DNA of 64,000 bases from Candidatus Heimdallarchaeota archaeon (GCA_011364965.1 RDOB01000002.1:467317-531316); one strand, 5' to 3'; numbered from the stretch's first letter, positions 1 to 9,258 are shown. The notes: a model not told the origin generated them from the sequence alone. Program-made: numbers and translations.

Positions 1-894
1 TAAGGTCCTTATTGTTTGTCCAAGGTTTAAACCAATATCTTGATAATCCACTTTCGTCTTTTGATATATGTATTCTGCTACACCTCCAGAAAAACTCCAG
101 TTATGATTTTTTTGTATATGTTCTTTTGGTATTAGAGGAGTCATCATTAATTTTTGTGTTATTTCAGAGATGTTCTTGTCACTTATTACTTCTAATAATG
201 AATCCGCTAATTTTCTGGCAATAATAGATTTCTGTTCCTCATTAATTGATTTACCTAATCCTGAATTAATGTTACATTCTTTTAAAATCATTTCACCAGC
301 AGGTTCGAGGCGGGTTATAATATTATTATCATCAAAGGCAATTAAACGACCCCCAACATTTATACATGCTGTGGATAGAATTTGTCCATCGTTAATTACT
401 GCAATATTGGATGTTCCCCCTCCAACATCAGTATGAATAACAAAACATTGATTTTCTTTTGAGTAGTTTACTGCGCCAGACCCATATGCTGAAATTATTG
501 CTTCAAAATTTGGTCCAGCAGTGCTTGCAACAAATTTTCCAGCTTCTTTAGCTAATTTGTTCACAATTTTCTCTGCATTTTCCTTTTTTGCTGACTCACC
601 AGTTATTATACAGGCACCTGTATCAACATCTGTTACTTTAACTCCTGCATTTTCATATTCTTGTAAAAACTGTTGAATTAATCTGTCCACATCAATTTCG
701 TTATTTAATCCCTTAAGTGGTGTAAAGAATATTGTACCACGATATTTAATTGTTCTTTCTGAGACAAAATATTTCTCTGTACGCGAGTTAGGATCCTTCC
801 TCAATGTTAACTCTGAGAATATAAGATGGGAAGTACTTGTTCCAATATCTATTCCAACACTGGAGATTTTTTTCTCTATTGCTGCGAATCCCAT
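1..894 (-). CDS. eutA: Ethanolamine ammonia-lyase reactivating factor EutA (C-terminus cut by window edge)
   Basis: The frame is open from the ATG at 894 to the window edge (298 codons). It begins with an actin/Hsp70-type phosphate loop, VGIDIGTSTSHLIFS, followed by ITGESAKKENA, a second phosphate motif TDVGGGTSNIAVI and NVGGRL. The order and wording match EutA, the ATPase that exchanges damaged adenosylcobalamin in ethanolamine ammonia-lyase (family knowledge). The protein is cytosolic. topA lies 107 bp upstream in the same orientation. The partner genes eutB/eutC are not in the window and would be expected to the left. A related reactivase (diol dehydratase or glutamate mutase type) is a weaker alternative. 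Confidence is high because several separated motifs agree. Confidence 0.9.
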   Translation of the reverse strand, partial: MGFAAIEKKISSVGIDIGTSTSHLIFSELTLRKDPNSRTEKYFVSERTIKYRGTIFFTPLKGLNNEIDVDRLIQQFLQEYENAGVKVTDVDTGACIITGESAKKENAEKIVNKLAKEAGKFVASTAGPNFEAIISAYGSGAVNYSKENQCFVIHTDVGGGTSNIAVINDGQILSTACINVGGRLIAFDDNNIITRLEPAGEMILKECNINSGLGKSINEEQKSIIARKLADSLLEVISDKNISEITQKLMMTPLIPKEHIQKNHNWSFSGGVAEYIYQKTKVDYQDIGLNLGQTIRTL

Positions 895-1001
895 TAAGAT
901 AAACTTCCAGAATAAGTTTTATCTAAGGAAATTGTAAAAAAATTTCAAAAGTGCTTCTGGGATTACCCAGAAAAAGGATTTTGAGGGATAAGGCATTCCT
1001 A

Positions 1002-3257
1002 TCAAATTAATTTATTAGAAGGAATTTTACCGCATATAGCACAAATAGTCGTTTTTACATATTTTTCTGTTTTTTTATTTGAATTAATATAGTTAAATAC
1101 ACGTCGATTGCATTTAGGGCATTTTTTCTTTAAAAGATATAATCTTCCTTTCTTTGGAAGGAAATATGAGGTCTTACAGGTAGGATAGTTTGTACAACCT
1201 ACAATTTTGTATATCTTTACTTTCTTAAGAATTAAGTTTCCATTGCATTTGGGACAAGGTCCTACAATATCATTTAATATAGTAACTTCCTTTGGGACAC
1301 TCGTATTTAGAGACTTAGTCCATTTACATTCGGGGAACCGATTACATCCATAGAATATTTCACCTGTCTTTGAATTTCTCCTCTCAACAACGATTCCGCT
1401 TCCACAAGCAGGACAGATGTTAGCTTGGTTAATAGATGAGGAGTTCAATTTAGGATTAGTTAATACTGCTTTTAGTTCTGGGATATGAGCTATAAGTCTT
1501 TCATGTAATTGAATATATTCTTTCCGTATTGATTCCAACATATCCTCATAGCTAGCTTGATGAGAAGCTACTTCATCCATCTTCTGTTCAACCATACGTG
1601 TAAAATTTGGGGTTACTAGGTCTGGCCAAATAGTCTCAAGAACTTGAATTATCGAAACACCTAACTGGGTACTCTCAAGAGAGGTTTTGTCTCGATGTAT
1701 ATATCCTCTAACTTCCAATTTTTTAATAATATCAGGACGAGACGATTTGGTACCGATTTTCAATAGCTCCAATCTTTTGAGGAGTGCAGCATCAGACCAT
1801 CTAGGAGGTGGAGAGGTTTTAAATTTTAATTTCCTTAAATTTCCTATTTGAACAATTTGATCAATAAGAAATCCAAATTTAGAGGTTTCTTTTGGTTTTC
1901 TCCAATAAATTGATTCCACCCATCCTTTATTAGTAGTTTGTTGGTATTCTTGTCCAAAACGTTCCTCTTTAATTAAAATTAATACCTGACCTCGTTCTTG
2001 TATTAGGTCTGGCATAAACATACCTATATAATAGCGTGAGATATAATCCCATGATTTAATGTGCAGCTCGGTTATCTTTTGGGAGTTTTTTGGAATATTT
2101 CCAGTTGGATGAATCGGATCATGATCTTCAACTCCGATTTTTCTCCCATTAACGCGTACCTGAGTAGGGTTATCTATTTTTAGGAGAAAATCCTTGAATG
2201 GTGAATGTTTTGAGAGTTTTTCTAATATGGGAACGTGGGGGAAATTATCTTTGAATCGTCTATTCTCTGTTCTAGGATAGGAAATAAATCCTTCTTCATA
2301 CAAATCTGTTAGAAGATTCAAAGCAGATTCTGCTTTGACTTTTAATTCCTTAGTGAGAATTCCAAGAGCATCAGTAGTGTTAAGAGGCCGTGGAGGTGGG
2401 ATTTTGGTTACTCTAGTAGAAAAGTCCTTAACTAGACCAGTTCTAGATCCTTCAATCCTTATTAATATTTTATTTAATTCTTTAATATCGCTAAAAGGAG
2501 ATCCTAAATGTTTTACACTTAAAATGACCTTGTTTCTGGAATCATCTAATATATCAGCAAAAAGATTATGCTTATCAGTATATTGAAATTCAATTCTTTC
2601 TCTATCACGATCTATTATAAGTTTCAAAGTTGGCAATTGTACTCGTCCGACTGAGAGTACTCCTTTTCCTTTCTGGAGCTGTATTTGCCTAGCAGCTTTG
2701 GTTACTTCCCGCGTTCCAGCAAAACCCACCCATGCGTCTACGAACCTCCTTCCTTCCACAGCTATAGCTAGAGCTTGGTCCCATTTTTTTAGATCGTTAA
2801 ACGCACGCAAAATTTCTGTTTGGGTTAATGAGGAATTCCAAATGCGACTAGTATTTTTCTTAAGCGAAGGATTTACACGAGTGGCAATTCTGTATGCTTC
2901 AAGGGCGATATTGTCCCCCTCAGAGTCAGGATCAGTTGCTAACCATAGTTCTGAAGCTATTTTTGCCTTTTGACTTATTAATTTCTGGAAAACCTCATTT
3001 TCATTAATAATCAATGATTTATTGCTTTTTACAATCTCTAGAGGTTCACATTTTCCCCAATTATATTCAGATGTTGTATCAATTGATGTGATATGGCCAA
3101 CTAGTGGGAGTAACTCCAACTTCTTACCATTAAGTACTCCTTTTCGGATATAGATGTAATCAGCTGATTTTTCCAGAGAACTGGTTGAAAAAATTGCTTG
3201 GGCAATGGTTTTTACTTGGGATGGTTTTTCACCAATTACCAGAACCTTAGAATTCAT
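1002..3257 (-). CDS. topA: DNA topoisomerase I (type IA) with three C-terminal zinc ribbons
   Basis: This 751-residue type IA topoisomerase relaxes negatively supercoiled DNA by single-strand passage. A Toprim domain opens with VLVIGEKPSQ and carries the acidic motif ATDPDSEGDN (Asp109/Asp111). The catalytic tyrosine is in EGFISYPRTENRR, about residue 327. Three four-cysteine modules follow at the C-terminus (CPACGSG...CNRFPEC, CPKCNGN...CTNYPTC, CPKCNRR...CAICGK), typical of archaeal TopA. The frame stays open to 3320, but the ATG at 3257 starts exactly at the conserved MNSKVLVIGEKP sequence, and the extra upstream residues are hydrophobic and unlike the family, so 3257 is chosen. It is divergent from the cyclase gene at 3392. 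Confidence 0.95.
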   Translation of the reverse strand: MNSKVLVIGEKPSQVKTIAQAIFSTSSLEKSADYIYIRKGVLNGKKLELLPLVGHITSIDTTSEYNWGKCEPLEIVKSNKSLIINENEVFQKLISQKAKIASELWLATDPDSEGDNIALEAYRIATRVNPSLKKNTSRIWNSSLTQTEILRAFNDLKKWDQALAIAVEGRRFVDAWVGFAGTREVTKAARQIQLQKGKGVLSVGRVQLPTLKLIIDRDRERIEFQYTDKHNLFADILDDSRNKVILSVKHLGSPFSDIKELNKILIRIEGSRTGLVKDFSTRVTKIPPPRPLNTTDALGILTKELKVKAESALNLLTDLYEEGFISYPRTENRRFKDNFPHVPILEKLSKHSPFKDFLLKIDNPTQVRVNGRKIGVEDHDPIHPTGNIPKNSQKITELHIKSWDYISRYYIGMFMPDLIQERGQVLILIKEERFGQEYQQTTNKGWVESIYWRKPKETSKFGFLIDQIVQIGNLRKLKFKTSPPPRWSDAALLKRLELLKIGTKSSRPDIIKKLEVRGYIHRDKTSLESTQLGVSIIQVLETIWPDLVTPNFTRMVEQKMDEVASHQASYEDMLESIRKEYIQLHERLIAHIPELKAVLTNPKLNSSSINQANICPACGSGIVVERRNSKTGEIFYGCNRFPECKWTKSLNTSVPKEVTILNDIVGPCPKCNGNLILKKVKIYKIVGCTNYPTCKTSYFLPKKGRLYLLKKKCPKCNRRVFNYINSNKKTEKYVKTTICAICGKIPSNKLI

Positions 3258-3351
3258 GTAATTCAACCAAAAAAAGAAATAAATTAGTTTAATGAAAAGC
3301 TTTAGACTAATTAAATTCAATGATAATACTTATGCTTTATTTCTTTTTTTG

Positions 3352-3360
3352 CTATAAATA
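3352..3360 (+). promoter_or_regulatory. TATA-like box upstream of the cyclase gene
   Basis: CTATAAATA lies 32-40 bp before the ATG at 3392 in the topA/cyclase divergent spacer. That distance would give a short leader, and a Shine-Dalgarno-like AAGGG lies just before the start. This is inferred from archaeal promoter spacing only. Confidence 0.45.
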
Positions 3361-3391
3361 AGATAAATAGAAAATGTGTAAGGGATAAACC

Positions 3392-4192
3392 ATGAACTTT
3401 CGAATGTTTGACTTAACACAGCGTTTAAGTATACATACACCTCCTTGGCCAAGTTACATGCCATTGCAAGTACAATACTTCAAAAGAATTGCCGGAGCTC
3501 ATATGGGACAAGGTGCAAATGGGCAAATCATAAAAACAAGCAATCATGTGGGTACACACATAGATGGAGAAATCCATTTCTTTGCAGCGGGTCGTACGAT
3601 TGGGGAAATGGCATTAGAAGAATTTTGTGGGCCAGGGGTCGTTGTTGATCTTTCTAATGATGTAGATGATTATGATTTATATTCCCCTGAGATGCTAATG
3701 GAACGAGCGGATATTAGAAAGGGTGATATATTGCTAATTAAGACTGGATTTCAGCGATATGCGTGGGATCAACCAGAATCGGATGAAGTAAGGTACTTTG
3801 TGAAACATCCTGGTCCAAATGCAGATTTTCCGCAATGGGCAATTGATATGGAATTTAAATGGATTGGTGTTGACTGCGGAAGTGCAGATCATCCAATGAA
3901 TACAATAATACGTGATTGGCATCCTAAGAAATTTCTCGAAGCCGAACGTAAATTGATTACTAAGTATGGGGTCAAATCTTGGGATGAGATGTTTCCCCCA
4001 GAGAAGTTTTATCAAATTATGCATCTAGATCTATTCCCTAAAGGTGTTATTCATGCAGAAAATCTCTGGATTCCAGATGATCCTCTTCTGAAAAACAAAC
4101 GTACATGGATAGGTTGTTTTCCGATAAAAGGGATAGAACTTGAATCCTCATTTGCTCGAATTGTCGCTTTTCCTGATGTTCCTCTAGAATAG
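3392..4192 (+). CDS. Cyclase-family metal-dependent hydrolase (kynurenine formamidase-like)
   Basis: The 266-residue protein belongs to the cyclase/formamidase family (Pfam PF04199 type). The hallmark metal-binding motif HxGTHxD is present as SNHVGTHIDGEIHF at about residues 51-64. A second family region, DILLIKTGF, and a later GVDCGSADHP follow. Such enzymes hydrolyse amide or lactone-like bonds, for example N-formylkynurenine, isatin or cyclic precursors; the substrate cannot be told from sequence. The length is slightly above the usual 210-260 residues. It is transcribed alone, with no kynurenine-pathway neighbours. Shine-Dalgarno-like AAGGG precedes the ATG. Confidence 0.85.
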   Translation: MNFRMFDLTQRLSIHTPPWPSYMPLQVQYFKRIAGAHMGQGANGQIIKTSNHVGTHIDGEIHFFAAGRTIGEMALEEFCGPGVVVDLSNDVDDYDLYSPEMLMERADIRKGDILLIKTGFQRYAWDQPESDEVRYFVKHPGPNADFPQWAIDMEFKWIGVDCGSADHPMNTIIRDWHPKKFLEAERKLITKYGVKSWDEMFPPEKFYQIMHLDLFPKGVIHAENLWIPDDPLLKNKRTWIGCFPIKGIELESSFARIVAFPDVPLE

Positions 4193-4434
4193 TTTCCCAA
4201 TAAATTTTCACGTGCAAATTTCCCCTTTTTTAGGCAAAAATCTAAAATGCAAACTTTTTTATTCCCACTCTCTCCATTTTTTCTTAATTCCTTAATATTA
4301 AGGAAGGATAATTCTATGTTAGAAGATACTTCAGACCAAGAAGCAGGTGATTCTTTATTATTCACTCTAAAAGGATTTAAAAAATCTAGTTTGTTTACGT
4401 TTACCGTTTTAATAATTTCATTTCTTTTTTTATA

Positions 4435-4443
4435 GGGAGGTGG
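4435..4443 (+). promoter_or_regulatory. Strong Shine-Dalgarno sequence before tiny or uncertain ORFs
   Basis: GGGAGGTGG is a near-perfect match to the archaeal anti-Shine-Dalgarno complement. It is ideally spaced (7 nt after GGGAGG) for the ATG at 4448, which opens a frame of only 12 codons ending at 4486. A TTG at 4455 in another frame opens 63 codons. The site implies real translation initiation here, but what is made is unclear. Confidence 0.4.
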
Positions 4444-4454
4444 ATTCATGATAT

Positions 4455-4646
4455 TTGAGTTTGAGTATGGGAACTATGTATTATAGATCTGAAATCAACG
4501 AATATAATGTAAATAGTCTCCGTTCATACATAAAACCAGTGAACAGCCAAATTGAATGTCAACTCAAAAATTACCCGATTAAAATAAGCACTAGTAAAAT
4601 CCTTTTTTCAGTTCCACCAGAAATAAAAAAAGGAAATGAGAATTGA
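4455..4646 (+). CDS. Possible small protein (63 aa) ahead of the ferritin-like gene
   Basis: A 63-codon frame from a TTG start lies just before the ferritin-like gene and follows the GGGAGGTGG site at 4435-4443, although 14 nt is a long spacing. The product is polar with no signal peptide, membrane segment or motif I recognise. It might be a small partner of the ferritin-like protein, the remains of a longer gene, or chance. The 4193-4689 stretch holds nothing else I can support. Confidence is low. Confidence 0.25.
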   Translation: MSLSMGTMYYRSEINEYNVNSLRSYIKPVNSQIECQLKNYPIKISTSKILFSVPPEIKKGNEN

Positions 4647-4689
4647 TAATAAGCTAGAATCAATTAGAATTAAGAATGGAGACCTTCAA

Positions 4690-5166
4690 ATGAATAAAGA
4701 TGAAAGAGTTAATTTTTATAAAAAGCAAATAGAGTTAGAAAAAAAGATTGTTGAAGCAGCAGAAGCAGCTGTTGTGGATATGAAAAATATTACTGTGCGT
4801 GAATTGATACTAGGAATTGCAAAAGACAGTACGAAACATGCTTCGTTATTGGACGCTTTAATAGCATTGAATATTGGAACAACCCCCCTTCTTAGAGAGG
4901 AAATAACTGATCAATTGAAATTTAATCTTGAAGAACACATCCGTCTCGAAGAACAAGCTATTGATTCTTATAAAGATATTTGGGAACAGTTAGAAGATGA
5001 GCGAGAGAAAGCAGTCATTAAAGCCATCTTGAATGATGAAATCCGCCATCATGCTCTATTGAAAAGAATACACAGAATGATTGTAGAAAAAGAAACTTTA
5101 ACCGAGCAGGATGTTTGGGATTGGACTTGGAAAGATTCCATTTCCCATGGATCACCAGGTGGATAG
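4690..5166 (+). CDS. Ferritin-like / rubrerythrin-like four-helix protein
   Basis: The 158-residue, almost entirely helical protein has spaced Glu/His pairs of a ferritin-like diiron bundle: KIVEAAEAA, KDSTKHASLL, EEHIRLEEQAI and DEIRHHALLKRIH. In this superfamily such pairs bind two metal ions for oxidation, peroxide reduction or iron handling; the exact role is not visible. There is no C-terminal rubredoxin domain, so it is not a classical rubrerythrin. The frame is open further upstream to 4636, but GGAGA at 4678-4682 is correctly spaced for the ATG at 4690 (MNKDERVNFYKKQ), so that start is used. Confidence 0.75.
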   Translation: MNKDERVNFYKKQIELEKKIVEAAEAAVVDMKNITVRELILGIAKDSTKHASLLDALIALNIGTTPLLREEITDQLKFNLEEHIRLEEQAIDSYKDIWEQLEDEREKAVIKAILNDEIRHHALLKRIHRMIVEKETLTEQDVWDWTWKDSISHGSPGG

Positions 5167-5494
5167 GTTAAAGAGTCTTTAGGTAGCTCAATTGTATAAT
5201 CAAAAGAATTCAATACCTTTTGAAAGTATAGAACTACAGTAACTGAAGAATTGAAATTATTAATGGCATAAATCGACCTCCGCTACTCAGGTTCCCAATC
5301 AATTTGGTTAATAAATAGCAAGAACTATAAATTAATTCAAACTCTCCTTTGAATAGTTTATATTGAAATCTCTTTTTCCTTTACTCAAGTTGAGGCAGTT
5401 TTGACTATGAGGAATAGTTAAGAAATTATAATTAGAGAATTAGTATACAAATTCTATTATTGGATAAAAAGGAAATATAAGGAATTTAAGGATT
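5167..5494. other. Intergenic spacer, no gene seen
   Basis: 328 bp of AT-rich spacer between the ferritin-like gene and the metallophosphoesterase gene. I see no open frame of note and no foldable tRNA. It presumably contains the promoter of the downstream gene. Confidence 0.5.
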
Positions 5495-7552
5495 ATGATC
5501 ACCAAAAAACGCGTAATTTTTGCCTTATTCTTGTTTATCGCATTAAATCTAATAATATTTTTTAAATCTGAAATAATTTTAGCTGACACTTCTAAGAATT
5601 TGGCTCAAAATCCAGTAGAATGGACTCCTAGCACTCCAGATATTGGAGATATGATAACGATTACATATGATCCATCCGCTGCAGATACTGCATTCTCTAG
5701 TACACCTACCCGAGTTTATATGATTTGGGGTATGCATGTAAAAGGGAATCAAAACTTAACAGGGAAAGAATTTGGAGCAGTCCCTCCTTCCATGGAAATG
5801 TGGCCAGTTGGTACAGTTTTACATGATATTACAGCAGATCGTTTTGTCAAAACTCCCATGAATGATGTCGGGGGTATTTGGACAATTTCAATTATTTTGA
5901 ATGAAAGGCCAGATTTTTTAGTGGTGTATTTTGAAAATCAAAATGGCGACCGAGATAATAATAACGGTAATTATTGGCTTATTAACTCGTTACTAAAAAC
6001 AGAACGCATCCGAATTATTACGCCATCTTTTGCTGAACCTCTTATCACATTGAATGGATCTGAAATTATGATAAAGGTTGATGCCCCCGTTATTTCCACT
6101 GAGTGGTATATAACATTAGAAAACGTAGATGATCTCTTCGAACCAGCATTAACAACAAATTATGATGTTACTAACGCGATCTGGGCTCTCACGTTCTCCG
6201 CTCCTGCGAAATTAGGACTTTATGATACGAATATTTCATGCAAAGTTAACGGAAATGAAAGATTTGATTGGGAACCAAATTCTATCAAGTTAATAGAGGA
6301 ATTTAAAGCTGAATATAAATTCATCATATTGGCCGATCCGCAAATCCATCGTGATGGATCAGCTGGATATGCTTATCGAAATGAAGAGAGCGGAATTGGG
6401 AATCTTACAGACGTTCTGAAAGAAGTTAATCTACTTAATCCAGAATTTATTCTTGTTGCAGGAGATTTGACTGAATGGACTGATGAGATAGCCTTGTTAA
6501 ATTTCAGAAAATGGTGTAATCTCTATTTAGAAAACGCTCCTGTTGTTTTAACAATGGGAAATCATGGAGATTTTGAAGGTACGGCGTCCTCTGGAAATTA
6601 TGAGTGGGGATGTGGAAAAGGCACTTGGTTAAATATAATCGGGTCAACGAGGGGAATATTTTACTATGGAAGTCATGCTATTGTAAGAGGTGATAGCCAT
6701 TCGTTACAGTTTAACGATGAAAAAGATGATGGTATAGCTAATTATGAATTTGTCATGGACGCTTTAGATGAAGTAGCTTCAGCAGACTTGAAATTCCTAA
6801 TGTTTCACCATCCTTTATCGACATATGGGGTACCTGGTGAAGAAGTTATTCAAGGGGATGCAGAAAGAAATGCAATAATATCCAAACTGCAATCTATTGG
6901 TGCAGCAGCACATTTTCATGGACATTTACATTTTGATAAATACGATAAGACTGGAGACCTTCATCACATAGGTACTACAGAAGCTGTGGGCGATAATCCC
7001 GGATTCCGGATTGTAAACATTGCTAATAATGAAATGATTAATTTTAGTTATGTACCCGCAAATCTCACTGCTTATTATGCCCCCTCGAATCCTATAGGAG
7101 GAGTAAAAGAATACTTCCAAGTTGAAAATGATGGAACTCAGACATCTCAAGCTGCAGCTATTCGGAATTGCTTCAATCAGGACTTTAAGAATGCCCACTT
7201 GCGATTTTACATGCAAAATGGGCCTTCATACCAATTATCGGGCGGAATTCTCTACAATTCATATATACAGGATGGAATACAAGTTCTCGATGTAGTATAT
7301 AACCTGAAGAGGAATTCGACACGATTTCTCTCTGTTTATACTGAGACTCCGATAGAATTTACAGACTCGATACCAGTATGCCCTCCAATAACTGTTCCAC
7401 CTCCACAAGTTCCCCAACCTCCTTTCACTTCCACTACTACTACTACTACAACAACAACTGGAACAGCAAGTGGATTCTTCTTGATTGAGTTACTTTTAGG
7501 TTTAGGAATGATTCCACTAATTCATCGATCAACATCTAAAAAGAAGAAATAG
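5495..7552 (+). CDS. Secreted, surface-anchored calcineurin-like metallophosphoesterase
   Basis: The 685-residue protein starts with a signal peptide (KKRVIFALFLFIALNLIIFF) and has an N-terminal beta-rich region to about residue 270. A metallophosphoesterase domain follows with ADPQIH (D281, H285), AGDLTEW (D324), GNHGD (N356, H357), FHHPL and HFHGHLHF. These are the dimetal-binding motifs of the calcineurin-like superfamily, which hydrolyses phosphomonoesters or diesters. The C-terminus has a proline/threonine-rich linker with a run of threonines, then GFFLIELLLGLGMIPLI and a lysine cluster, resembling an archaeosortase-type or plain membrane anchor. Catalysis would be outside the cell. The substrate is unknown; surface phosphate scavenging is one possibility. 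Confidence 0.85.
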   Translation: MITKKRVIFALFLFIALNLIIFFKSEIILADTSKNLAQNPVEWTPSTPDIGDMITITYDPSAADTAFSSTPTRVYMIWGMHVKGNQNLTGKEFGAVPPSMEMWPVGTVLHDITADRFVKTPMNDVGGIWTISIILNERPDFLVVYFENQNGDRDNNNGNYWLINSLLKTERIRIITPSFAEPLITLNGSEIMIKVDAPVISTEWYITLENVDDLFEPALTTNYDVTNAIWALTFSAPAKLGLYDTNISCKVNGNERFDWEPNSIKLIEEFKAEYKFIILADPQIHRDGSAGYAYRNEESGIGNLTDVLKEVNLLNPEFILVAGDLTEWTDEIALLNFRKWCNLYLENAPVVLTMGNHGDFEGTASSGNYEWGCGKGTWLNIIGSTRGIFYYGSHAIVRGDSHSLQFNDEKDDGIANYEFVMDALDEVASADLKFLMFHHPLSTYGVPGEEVIQGDAERNAIISKLQSIGAAAHFHGHLHFDKYDKTGDLHHIGTTEAVGDNPGFRIVNIANNEMINFSYVPANLTAYYAPSNPIGGVKEYFQVENDGTQTSQAAAIRNCFNQDFKNAHLRFYMQNGPSYQLSGGILYNSYIQDGIQVLDVVYNLKRNSTRFLSVYTETPIEFTDSIPVCPPITVPPPQVPQPPFTSTTTTTTTTTGTASGFFLIELLLGLGMIPLIHRSTSKKKK

Positions 7553-7572
7553 GATTTCTTCTTCTCCTTTTT
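7541..7572 (+). terminator. Hairpin terminator after the metallophosphoesterase gene
   Basis: AAGAAGAAAT (7541-7550) and ATTTCTTCTT (7554-7563) form a perfect 10-bp stem with a 3-nt loop, followed by a T-rich run. It overlaps the last lysine codons. Confidence 0.5.
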
Positions 7573-7600
7573 TCTAAATAATTAAAAAATTATAACCAAG

Positions 7601-8092
7601 ATGGGAGTATTAAGATTGACTAATAATAAGGAGCAATCAAAACTCATTAGAGATCAAAAAGGCAATATAAAAGCTTTAAATGTTACCAAAGAAGAGTTTC
7701 TGAAGCTTAGACCTGTAATTAGCCCTAATGTGAAGATTTTGAAACGTACGGATGTTGAGATGCTTTTAGAGATTGATATTCAAGAGATTAAGAAGAAATC
7801 TCTAATCAAACGATTATTTCCTACGCCTAATACACGGAAAATTATGCTAGATAGACTAGGAATGGATGTATTTAAACGATGTGATGGTAACCATCGAATT
7901 AAAGATATATTTCAAGAATTTCAAGATGAATTCAAGCTTACTCCCACAGAAGTTGAAGTATCGGTCCAACAGTATATTTTAAGTCTAACAGAACGGCACA
8001 TCATCGGTTTCTTAATACCAAAGGAAATTGTAGGAAAAGAAAAGCTGAAAGATGGAGCGATTGATAAAATACTCATCGATCCCAATAGATAA
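7601..8092 (+). CDS. PqqD-like small protein
   Basis: The 163-residue cytosolic protein has a central segment, LDRLGMDVFKRCDGNHRIKD, followed by helices that matches the PqqD fold. In PQQ and RiPP systems PqqD domains bind a peptide substrate and present it to a radical SAM enzyme (family knowledge). No radical SAM enzyme or precursor peptide is seen here. In Asgard genomes such domains also occur in other contexts, so peptide modification should not be assumed. The N-terminus (about 70 residues) is charged and unassigned. The upstream spacer is AT-rich with little Shine-Dalgarno signal, so the mRNA may be leaderless. It is convergent with the next gene, 4 bp away. Confidence 0.6.
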   Translation: MGVLRLTNNKEQSKLIRDQKGNIKALNVTKEEFLKLRPVISPNVKILKRTDVEMLLEIDIQEIKKKSLIKRLFPTPNTRKIMLDRLGMDVFKRCDGNHRIKDIFQEFQDEFKLTPTEVEVSVQQYILSLTERHIIGFLIPKEIVGKEKLKDGAIDKILIDPNR

Positions 8093-8096
8093 AGGA

Positions 8097-9038
8097 TTAA
8101 TTGAAGTTAATTGCATATTTAATAATTTCTTCAATTTGAGTATGCAAATCTGATTCAGGTTGTTTATCTAAGCGAAAAATAATACAGTAGATATCATTTT
8201 TCTCCTGATTAAGCCATAAATAAGTCTCAAAGTATCCTTTCCGCGTTTTTAAAGGCATTTTTGAATCAGAACATTGAATTAATTTTTTTACTTCAATTTT
8301 TTTCTTGTAAACTAAATTAGAAAAATCAGGTGTTGGTTTATAATTCGAGGGAATATTGGGTAAATTATTTTTTGCATATTCAGGAAACCATTCAGGTAAT
8401 TTATTTGAATCATCAATTTTTTGATTGGCCAATCCAATACGATATGCATAAACCTCCAAGTCTGCTTTACTCAATTCTAAAAAAGTTAATCCGATCAAAA
8501 ATTTCCGATTCAATAAATTCATCTCAAATGCAGGCGTATAAACATTTAGATTCGGAGCAGACCATAATAAATATTTTTCCTCTGAATGACAAATTAAACC
8601 TGTCATGATTTCCGTTATTAAGGGTTTAAATACATCTTTTTCCTTGTTTTGATATTGACTGGCACATATTATAACACGTTGAGTTTTATGACAAACCCAG
8701 CTGAGGAGGTAACCCTGTGAATCGCCTTTCTCTAGATCCCAATAAATATAGTAACCATTATGAGCATTAACTTTTTTCTCCCCTTCGTTTCTAATTTTGA
8801 TGCCTTTATTATCTTTTTTTAATGTTTTAAAGAGATCCCCTAAAACTTTTTTGGGTTCAGGAGGTTTTTTCTTGATTATGGCCCAACTGATTTCTAGTCT
8901 TTTAGTTGAAGAATCTCTAAATCCAATAAACCCTGTTTCAATTTTTTTCTTTGCAGGAGGTTTCTTATCAAATATAAGACTCCAATCAGTTGGAACACTG
9001 ACAATTAAATGATCCCATCCTAGTTTCTGATATTTCAT
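8097..9038 (-). CDS. Conserved-looking hypothetical protein, no recognised family
   Basis: 313 residues without signal peptide or membrane segments. The start (LIVSVPTDWSLIFDKK) and the alternating strand/helix pattern with GFIGFRDSSTKRLEISWA resemble the PsbP/Mog1/DcrB-like alpha-beta fold, seen as a possible two-copy arrangement because YTPAFEMNLLNRK and later GYFETYLWL repeat the pattern. This is only a visual impression. The gene is convergent with the PqqD-like gene and preceded by a 370-bp spacer shared with the ABC cluster at 9409. No function is proposed. Confidence 0.55.
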   Translation of the reverse strand: MKYQKLGWDHLIVSVPTDWSLIFDKKPPAKKKIETGFIGFRDSSTKRLEISWAIIKKKPPEPKKVLGDLFKTLKKDNKGIKIRNEGEKKVNAHNGYYIYWDLEKGDSQGYLLSWVCHKTQRVIICASQYQNKEKDVFKPLITEIMTGLICHSEEKYLLWSAPNLNVYTPAFEMNLLNRKFLIGLTFLELSKADLEVYAYRIGLANQKIDDSNKLPEWFPEYAKNNLPNIPSNYKPTPDFSNLVYKKKIEVKKLIQCSDSKMPLKTRKGYFETYLWLNQEKNDIYCIIFRLDKQPESDLHTQIEEIIKYAINFN

Positions 9039-9250
9039 TTTCTTAATCTTAGGGAATTTAAAGACGTTTATAATTTTACTGACAAAAGATCAAAAGCCTG
9101 AGGTTTGAAAGTTATGAATGATTGTATTGTATCTTTTGAGAATTTCGTTTTGGTCGATTATTGAAAGCAGCAGATCATGCTAAATATATTATCCTTCTCA
9201 TTATTCTATATATAGTCCAATTCAATAGGAATTCGCTTCTCCTTTACTTA

Positions 9251-9258
9251 ACCCATAT
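9251..9258 (+). promoter_or_regulatory. Shared ACCCATAT motif, copy 1 (upstream of ABC/FtsX cluster)
   Basis: The context is TTACTTAACCCATATAGG, 150 nt before the ATG at 9409. The flank TTACTT(A/C)ACCCATATA recurs at 26651. The motif recurs upstream of the other units of the 9-31 kb locus, which suggests a regulator site or a specialised promoter. Confidence 0.5.

Noticed and set aside
4051..4449. 132-codon minus-strand frame
   Set aside because: It largely overlaps the strongly supported cyclase gene and its downstream spacer on the other strand, and has no recognisable motif or Shine-Dalgarno.
5180..5270. tRNA-like beginning (GGTAGCTCAATTG)
   Set aside because: It resembles a D-arm, but no acceptor pairing, anticodon arm or GTTCRANYC T-loop could be placed around it.
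7430..7460. ACT/ACA triplet repeat as a possible microsatellite
   Set aside because: It encodes the threonine stalk of a surface protein and needs no other explanation.
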